IMG/VR virus record: IMGVR_UViG_3300046000_004360
Span: 1-55,573 of that record
Strand: one strand, 5' to 3'
From: a virus
DNA length: 55,573 nt
Made by a program: the position numbers and the translations under genes. Positions 37,344 through 44,500 of this stretch are shown here, in pieces. The notes below the pieces were generated by a model, which was given only the letters and a program-made list of their open reading frames with translations, had not been told where the DNA came from and ran no database searches. Each line of letters opens with the position of its first letter. Within the stretch, counting starts at the first letter, position 1.

Positions 37344-40175
37344 ATGGATACGCTAATTAAAAGCGTGGTGCCACAGCAGGGGGTGTATTGCCTTAACACA
37401 ATACTAGAGGGTTCGGTACACCAGACTTTCCACGATACCCCAGATGAGCTAGTTACTGAAGGTGTGATAGCATCTTTATCTGGAAGAAACGCCTATTATG
37501 CAATGGCTTCGTTTAAGGATAGTTCTTCTCGCGGGCAGCAGAACGTGCGGGCAGTTAAGTCTTTCTGGCTTGATGTGGACTGCAAGGATATGCTACCTAA
37601 TAAGGACTATGCCAATAAGGATGAAGGCAAGCAAGCTATAATAGACTTCGTTAAAGCGCAAAAGTTCCCTCGGCCTACTATTGTCGACTCGGGTAACGGC
37701 TGGCATGTGTACTGGATATTGGAAGAAGAAGTGACCCCGGAGTTGTGGCAACCCCTCGCAGATAAACTAAAGACCGTATGCCTCAAGACAGGATTACGGA
37801 TAGACCCAGCGTGTACGGCTGACAGCGCGAGGATACTGCGCATACCAGATACCTATAACTACCGTTTTAACCCACCATCTAAGGTGGAACTAATCAGACA
37901 TAGCCCTGTAGTAAGTTTCAGTGAGTTTAGTAGCGTAGTCGAGGCAGCATACGAGCCGTTTCGCGCTTTACAGAACCCCCATAAACGCGGGGTAAGCGCC
38001 GCAACTCAAGCCCTATTGGGGAACACCGAATCTAGTTTCAAGAAGATTTTAGTGCGTAGCACTGCAGGCACAGGATGTGAGCAGATATTGTTAGGGGTGC
38101 AGAATCAAGCAGAGATTGAAGAGCCTTTATGGAGGGGGATGCTCTCGATAGCACAGCAGTGTTCGGACAGGGAAAAGGCAATACCGTTTGTATCTAACAA
38201 ACACCCTGAATATGATATGGATGAGTCGTTCAAGAAGGCAGAGCAAACTAAAGGACCCTACACTTGTGCCACATTAGATAGTATTAACGCAGGGGTATGT
38301 AGTTCATGCACTCATTGGGGGCGCATTACAAGCCCCATACAGCTCGGCAAAGAGATTATAGCTATCAAAGCCCCAATAACGGTAAACATCGCGCCTGAAG
38401 TGGTTGTGGAGCCTGTGGATGACGCCGTAGAAACAACACCAGACCAGAACCTAGAGGCCTACGAACAGGAAGAACTGAAGGTAGTAATACCCGTGCCTCC
38501 TGCACCATATTCACGCGGGGTACATGGGGGTATTTATAAACGAACTAAATGCGAAGATGGCACTTTTGATGACGTACTAATTTATGAGAATGATTTTTAT
38601 GCCCATGCGAGATTATATGACCCGGCTGACGGGCAAGTTCTGGCTTGTAGACTACATCTACCCCTTGATGGCGTTAGAAACTTTAATATCCCGCTACAGT
38701 CAGTAGGCTCCAAGGATAGGTTAAGAGATGTTATTTGTAAGCAGGGGGTTGCGGCGTCAGATAAAACTGTGGTAGAATTAAGCAACTACTTAATATTGAT
38801 GGCGAAGGAGCTACAGAGGATGAGCAAAGAAGAGCAGGCACGGACGCAGATGGGGTGGCAAGATGATGATAGCTTTGTGATAGGCGCTAGGGAATACTCT
38901 AAGGATGGAATAAGGCACTGCCCCCCATCAAATGCGACTACTAATTACCAACACATGTTCAGGATGGAAGGCGACATAAAAGAATGGAGAAAAGTAATTG
39001 ACATATATAAACTGCCGGGGTTTGACATACATCAGTTTATATTCTTTACCGCGCTAAGTTCGCCGTTCTTGAAGCATATTGAAGTTGAGGGCATGATGAC
39101 CTCCATGATTTCCGATGAGTCTGGGATTGGTAAGACTACGCTATGTATGGCATGTAATAGTATTTGGGGGCACCCTAAAGAAATGATGAGTATGCCGCAT
39201 GATACTGTTGCCGCGCTTATTAATCGGATGGGGGTATTTCATAGTATGGCGGTAGTAGTAGATGAGCTTACCAATAAAGAAGCGAAGCCCTGCAGTGACA
39301 TTCTGTATATGGCTACCCACGGCAAAGGCCCCGCTAGAATGACAAGTGGCGCTAATGTGGAACGAGTGAATAATACAACATGGAACCTAAACGTACTCAC
39401 AACGGCTAACGCATCAATCCGTGATAAGGTTTCCGCATATAAGGCATCAGCAGAGGGGGAGAACATGCGCCTGTTCGAGTTTGATATGCGCGGAACTCCG
39501 GTAATCCCCAAGGCAGAAGCGGATGCTGTGTTCTCGAAGATGAACGATAACTATGGGGTAGCGGGGCATATATTCACATCATGGCTGGTTAAGAATGTTA
39601 AAGATATTAAAAGGATAGTATTACAGACACAAGCCATCATGGATAAACGGTTTGCCTTCACTAGCAAGGAGCGTAAATGGTCATCCTGTGTAGCTGCTGC
39701 ATATACAGTAGCGTATATTGCCAAGAGTTTAGGACTCCATGACTTTGATATAGAGCGTAATATTCTGTTCATGGTTGCCTACGTGCAACGGATGCGTGGG
39801 GAAGTCAAAGAAGGGGTTACGCAGCACTGCGACTTGATCGCTAATTTCATGGGGGAGAATCACAGCAGTATCTTGATAATCAACGGATACCCCGACCCAA
39901 AAACAGGGCTGTTTGATGCCCCGCGCAACAAGAATATTAATAAAATCATAGGCAGATACGAGCCAGATACAGGTAAGTTAAGCCTATCCGCAGCGGTATT
40001 AAGGGAATACTGTGCCAAAAAACAGTACTCGTTTAGCAGCTTGACTGCACTATCTGGCGGTAAAATAGAGTCTCGCAGGCTGGCGGTAGGTACGGGTATT
40101 GTAGCAGCATCAGTCAGGGTTATTACCTTCGATACCAAGATGGCTGGGCTTGATATGTCTATGTGGGAGGATTGA
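37344..40175 (+). CDS. AEP primase fused to DUF927 helicase
   Basis: ATG 37344 is taken; a TTG at 37335 has better SD spacing and is possible. The N-terminal primase has the AEP motifs SFWLDVDCKD (Asp77, Asp79), SGNGWHVYW with His121, and ADSARILRIPDTYNYR. A linker leads to a DUF927-type helicase at about 390-900, with Walker A ESGIGKTT (about 590-597), Walker B AVVVDE (about 636-641) and a following NASIRDKVSA / MRLFEFDMRG region. At about 944 aa it is a full primase-helicase, and no separate DnaB or DnaG is seen. It likely starts replication forks. Confidence 0.87.
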   Translation: MDTLIKSVVPQQGVYCLNTILEGSVHQTFHDTPDELVTEGVIASLSGRNAYYAMASFKDSSSRGQQNVRAVKSFWLDVDCKDMLPNKDYANKDEGKQAIIDFVKAQKFPRPTIVDSGNGWHVYWILEEEVTPELWQPLADKLKTVCLKTGLRIDPACTADSARILRIPDTYNYRFNPPSKVELIRHSPVVSFSEFSSVVEAAYEPFRALQNPHKRGVSAATQALLGNTESSFKKILVRSTAGTGCEQILLGVQNQAEIEEPLWRGMLSIAQQCSDREKAIPFVSNKHPEYDMDESFKKAEQTKGPYTCATLDSINAGVCSSCTHWGRITSPIQLGKEIIAIKAPITVNIAPEVVVEPVDDAVETTPDQNLEAYEQEELKVVIPVPPAPYSRGVHGGIYKRTKCEDGTFDDVLIYENDFYAHARLYDPADGQVLACRLHLPLDGVRNFNIPLQSVGSKDRLRDVICKQGVAASDKTVVELSNYLILMAKELQRMSKEEQARTQMGWQDDDSFVIGAREYSKDGIRHCPPSNATTNYQHMFRMEGDIKEWRKVIDIYKLPGFDIHQFIFFTALSSPFLKHIEVEGMMTSMISDESGIGKTTLCMACNSIWGHPKEMMSMPHDTVAALINRMGVFHSMAVVVDELTNKEAKPCSDILYMATHGKGPARMTSGANVERVNNTTWNLNVLTTANASIRDKVSAYKASAEGENMRLFEFDMRGTPVIPKAEADAVFSKMNDNYGVAGHIFTSWLVKNVKDIKRIVLQTQAIMDKRFAFTSKERKWSSCVAAAYTVAYIAKSLGLHDFDIERNILFMVAYVQRMRGEVKEGVTQHCDLIANFMGENHSSILIINGYPDPKTGLFDAPRNKNINKIIGRYEPDTGKLSLSAAVLREYCAKKQYSFSSLTALSGGKIESRRLAVGTGIVAASVRVITFDTKMAGLDMSMWED

Positions 40176-40360
40176 TGAGGGAGAGGTTACTGCGCTGGGT
40201 GCTTGAAAATGGCGAGGGGTATGGGCATTATAGCCCTTATGGGCCTTATGGGGGGGATACGCACTACGGAGACCTACTAGAGCATAGTTATATAATATGG
40301 AAGGAACGTTTGGGGTACAAAATAACCCCGGCTGGACTGGAGTACCTGAAAAATGCGTGA
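40175..40360 (+). CDS. Winged-helix-like paralogue 3 (61 aa)
   Basis: ATG 40175 shares a base with the primase stop (TGATG) and has GGAGG four bases upstream. The sequence RERLLRWVLENGEGYGHYSP ... LLEHSYIIWK ... GYKITPAGLEYLKNA fits the small winged-helix-like family. It has a Tyr/Gly-rich insertion in the middle. Its last codons provide the SD and start of the next gene. Confidence 0.65.
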   Translation: MRERLLRWVLENGEGYGHYSPYGPYGGDTHYGDLLEHSYIIWKERLGYKITPAGLEYLKNA

Positions 40361-40550
40361 GACACTGATGAAACTGCTACTGGAGCACGGGGATAGGGAG
40401 TTTGATTATAAGCTGTTACAGCCTATACCTTGGTTTAAATTAATTGACTCGGGGTATTTAGTCCGGCATGGGGTTAGGCCCAACCCCCCAATAACTATGC
40501 TAAAAATAACCCCCGCTGGACTGGAGTACCTGAAATCCGATGCTGATTGA
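40353..40550 (+). CDS. Winged-helix-like paralogue 4 (65 aa)
   Basis: It starts at ATG 40353 inside the end of paralogue 3. The sequence ETLMKLLLEHGDREFDYKLL ... LIDSGYLVRHG ... ITPAGLEYLKSD matches the family closely. The repeated gene junction (GGAGTACCTGAAAAATGCG) supplies both the end of one gene and the start of the next. Confidence 0.7.
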   Translation: MRETLMKLLLEHGDREFDYKLLQPIPWFKLIDSGYLVRHGVRPNPPITMLKITPAGLEYLKSDAD

Positions 40551-40746
40551 GTTGCCTGATGGGGGGCATATTGACATACCGATTGAGCATATGATAGTTA
40601 AGGACAGCATATTTATTCCCACGCTGGAGGCGGGCAAGGCCAAGAAGTTAATAAATAAAGTGTCAGATGAGTTAGAAATACAGACAAAATGTAAACAAGT
40701 AGTGTATAATGGGTATTTAGGGGTAATAATTTGGAGAGTCGCATGA
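40540..40746 (+). CDS. Small hypothetical protein (68 aa)
   Basis: ATG 40540 lies in the end of paralogue 4, whose GGAGTACC codons act as SD. The protein looks alpha/beta (IELPDGGHIDIPIEHMIVKD ... TLEAGKAKKLINKVSDELEI ... GYLGVIIWRVA). It is not a member of the winged-helix-like family. Confidence 0.55.
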   Translation: MLIELPDGGHIDIPIEHMIVKDSIFIPTLEAGKAKKLINKVSDELEIQTKCKQVVYNGYLGVIIWRVA

Positions 40747-41108
40747 ATATAGACAAAGCCGTGGCAGCGATAGAAGCCATTATATCCCCACCAGATGAGA
40801 CCCCGGTGCTACCCACGAATATTTATTCTATACTGAACGCAATTAGGCGCGGTTTATATACCAATATAGATGAAAATAAGCCAGAGCATAGGCTGGCTGT
40901 AGGGGTCATTATGCAGGCCATCTCGGATTACTGCAACGGCGATGCGTATATACCTACCCCAATATATAAGCGGAAAGAGGCATATATATCAGGCACTCAG
41001 TTCTTAACGGGGGAAGGGTTGAGGTACTGGGCAGCGGTGGCGGGGCTATCCCACGAAGACATATATAGGGCGGCGGCTAAGACTAAGGAGTACCTGAAAA
41101 ATGCGTGA
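40743..41108 (+). CDS. Small protein with family-type C-terminal junction (121 aa)
   Basis: ATG 40743 follows GGAGAG, so the longer TTG frame is not used. The protein is helical (NIDKAVAAIEAIISPPDETP, RRGLYTNIDENKPEHRLAVG). It ends in KEYLKNA, encoded by the same DNA junction that ends the winged-helix-like genes although the rest is unrelated. This suggests recombination at the junction. Function unknown. Confidence 0.6.
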   Translation: MNIDKAVAAIEAIISPPDETPVLPTNIYSILNAIRRGLYTNIDENKPEHRLAVGVIMQAISDYCNGDAYIPTPIYKRKEAYISGTQFLTGEGLRYWAAVAGLSHEDIYRAAAKTKEYLKNA

Positions 41109-41274
41109 CTTATTGTTGAAGCTGCTACTGGAGCACGGGGATAGGGAGTTTGAGTGGCCCCACTGGCACCAAGATGAGTATTTTTCTATGATTCGTGCGG
41201 GTTATTTAGGCCTTGGAGAACTAGAAAAATATAACATAACCCCACAAGGACTGGAGTACCTGAAAAATGCGTGA
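41101..41274 (+). CDS. Winged-helix-like paralogue 5 (57 aa)
   Basis: ATG 41101 to TGA 41274. The sequence RDLLLKLLLEHGDREFEWPH ... MIRAGYLGLG ... YNITPQGLEYLKNA is a close paralogue of the genes at 40353 and 41267; the first 50 bp are identical in DNA to paralogue 6. The gene starts in the previous gene's end. It lies in a tandem array of about 170-bp units. Confidence 0.68.
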   Translation: MRDLLLKLLLEHGDREFEWPHWHQDEYFSMIRAGYLGLGELEKYNITPQGLEYLKNA

Positions 41275-41479
41275 CTTATTGTTGAAGCTGCTACTGGAGC
41301 ATGGGGATAGGGGGTTTATTGGAGTTAGGCAGCGTGGGGGGTTAGGGCTGCTATGGAAAGCAGGGTTAATTAGTATTGATAGTGAGGCGGTGCCACCCGC
41401 AAACTTTGAAATATCCCCCATGACATTCAAAATATCCCCAAAAGGACTAGAATATCTCAAAAACATTGACAATCCGTGA
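41267..41479 (+). CDS. Winged-helix-like paralogue 6 (70 aa)
   Basis: It starts at ATG 41267 in the same junction. The first 16 residues (RDLLLKLLLEHGDRGF) repeat paralogue 5; the middle has diverged and the end is ISPKGLEYLKNIDN. This is the last plus-strand gene before the convergent terminator. Confidence 0.68.
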   Translation: MRDLLLKLLLEHGDRGFIGVRQRGGLGLLWKAGLISIDSEAVPPANFEISPMTFKISPKGLEYLKNIDNP

Positions 41480-41524
41480 TTTATAAGCTATTCTATCCAT
41501 GCAACATTCTCTGTAAGTCTTTTT

Positions 41525-41555
41525 ACCCCCGTGCAATGCGGGGGTTTGTTATTTG
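41525..41555 (+). terminator. Terminator between converging operons
   Basis: CCCCCG (41526-41531) and CGGGGG (41539-41544) form a perfect 6-bp stem extended by A-T, with a 7-nt loop, then TTTGTTATTT on the plus strand. It ends the early block and lies just before the end of the minus-strand 1819-codon gene. Confidence 0.82.
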
Positions 41556-44500
41556 CCTAGTTCTTTTCTTATCGCTGGTAGTTCTTTTTCCAGTATCTTA
41601 TTAGCCATCGCATCTAGCCTGCTGATTTCCGCTCTTGCGGTTGCCGGGTTCTCCCGTACCGCAGCTTTCTTAGCTTCTCGCATTTCATTCAACAGCGAGG
41701 TCATATCTTTCAGGCTGTCATGCACCCTAAGCAGTGGGAGATTCGCTTTTTGATACGCTTCAGCTTTTTCTGGGTGGTGTTTCTCTAGGTCAGCTAAGGT
41801 ATTCCACGCCCTATTGGATTCGTCTGCCAGATCATACAGGTCAGATACACGAGCATTGCCTTCCTTATCGTAAAATATCCCGCCAACTAGGGGCAGACGG
41901 TTCGCTTTTTGCGCAGGTTTGTCACCTACTAACATATCTACGGTGTACAAGGCGTCGCGCCCCACGCTACCGAACCACCCCTTGATGAGGTTGTCTATCT
42001 TTATCGGACTCATGTTGGCTGTGTTACCGCCCAACTTCTGTAACTCATCGCTTATAGCTTTGGAGAACTCGCTAGTACTGTCACCAAACTGCATGTTAAC
42101 ATCTTTCTGTTGCAGCGTGTACCCAACTAACGGCTTCCCAGTAAGGGTAGAGTGATTAAATGCGTTTTCTACCAGTGGCTTAATCGCCGTGGGGTTTATG
42201 TCACTTGGGCCAACGAGCAGATTTTTAGCGGCGTTGCTCACAGCTTGAGCAAACTTCCCTTTGGTTTCGTTAATGTTACCTGCCATCATCCGGTAGCTTT
42301 TCTCTATGGCTATTTTCAGTGGTAGAAACTCAGGCGTAGCGGGTATTTTTACTCCCCCCAACAAAAAGTTATTGTTCGCGGTATTCTCGTCTGCACGTTC
42401 CCGGTCATCACTGCCCGAGGTAGCCATAGTGTACATCATTGTGTACGCCGCAAACGTAAGTATCTTTTTCGCAACTAGCTTCTTAGCCTCAGCTTTAGTT
42501 ACCCCCGGAAGGCGCCCCTGCAGGGCCATAAGCACCCTATAATCCCCCTGAACCCGGCAATTTATGAACGGAGCAAGGGCCATAAGCACACTAACATGCT
42601 GCCCCTGACCGCGATTCTGGTAGTTGTACATCATAATAGCCCGGGCAGTAGCGTCGTTCTGCGTACCCCCATGATCCATAACGTCTTTGTACACGGCAAG
42701 GCGGTTGGATAAATCTTGCGCCCGTGCTATTCGCTCGGCCTTCTCAAACCACTTGGATATACCCGTGCGCGTCGCCCCACGGACTTCTTTGTTCCAGTTA
42801 TCATAAGTATCCTGATAATCAATAGCGCCTACTATACCTGCCGCACGGCCTTCTCTAGCAAGGGGGGATTCTCCACCAAAAGCGTTCTTGCGAAACTCCG
42901 GCAGGGAAGTTTTGGCTAACCCTAATACACCTGACGTAGTGCCCGCAGTGAAGGAAGCCCGTTGGGGGTCTTGTAGTAGCTGGTTATAGGTAAATGTAGG
43001 CATCAGGGTAATGCCTTTACGCAGCATACCTGTAGCTGTTCTGGCTATACGCACCGCTATATTGTTTACAACTGGAGCCGCATGGAATATTGCCGCGTCA
43101 TTCCTATTTAGAACTTTGAACCACTGCGACTGCCCCTGCTTGAGATATTCTACGTTGTTGCCCTGTTTGTCATCGCGGGGTATTTCAAACCCACCTTGCG
43201 TGTTATCATCTTTATTCATGCGCATCATATCATCAGCAACGAGATTAGCTGTATTATTAGCCATGCCGCGCTTAATCAAAAACACTTGATTATTAATGAT
43301 ATTTTCCATCACATCTTTTATTTCCAGCCCGCCAGCACCTTTGATATGATGCTCTTTTTTAGCTGATAGCAGCCCGCGCAAGTGCGCTCCTGTAGACTCA
43401 CCGGGGGGAATCTCACGATTGAACGGCACATACTCCATCCTGTCAAGGAACTCGCGGGCTTTCTTAGGGGTAAATAAGTTGGTATCAACCAAGAACTGCA
43501 TGGTCTTTTCCCTTATCTTCTGGTGCATATCCCGCCACGCCCGGAACTGTGCAGCATACTTAGCCTGCATCTTCTTACCATAAAGATACTCAGCGTTGGT
43601 AATGCCTGTATCTATGCCCATTGCCTCTAGCTCTTTATGTCGGTCTGCTATGAGCATATAATCAATGGACGTATCCGCTAAGGCATCTGACATCCCATCG
43701 GCCTTCATATCAGCGCGTATCTGTGTGGATATACCAGCCAAAGCCCTCATATTACTGGCAGCGGGTATTACATGCGCCACGCCTTCTTTGTCTAGTTGCG
43801 GGAACCCACGATTCACTGCCTCCATAGCGATGTTATCCGCCTGTAGGGTTCTATGTAGGTTTACAAACCCAACCTCTTTCCCAGTAAGGGGGTTCAGTCG
43901 CTCTCCAGTACCATACATCGTTCCGTGTTTGAGTGCGTGGGCTTCCCCAGCACCTACATTCTTCTGCGCTAAGTACCCCCAAAGGTCATTATCTGTTATC
44001 TCATTGAACCGAGCTTTAAGTTTAGCTATCACGCCCTCTTGTGTTAGTCGTTTTGGGAGGCGGATACCATTTTGCGCAGCGATAGCCTTATCTGCTGGTG
44101 ATGGAGGAATTTGTTTTTCAAATGAAAACTGCGCAGGGGCATCGGCTGTTGTCTTTTCCGCTGTGGGGGTTGTTTTGGTATCAGGCATTGCTTCTACCCG
44201 AGCGGCGCCCATGACTAAATCAACTATGTCTTTAGCTTTTAGTGTCTCTGGGGCGTAGCGGAGTTTGTGCAATGAATCAGTAATACCCGCCCAAAGATCA
44301 CGAAGCCAGCCGACAACTTTATCGAATTCTTTTGGTTGTGTTTCAAGCGGGTCAATCCCGTATTTATTAACGGCAATTTCTGTGAAATAGGCAACAACTT
44401 CTTGGTTATATCGGTCAGAGCCTACAGGCTCCCCAGACGCATTAGCTCGCGCTATAGCTTCTTTAGCTATAGTTATTTCAGCCTTTTCCTTACCAAACAT

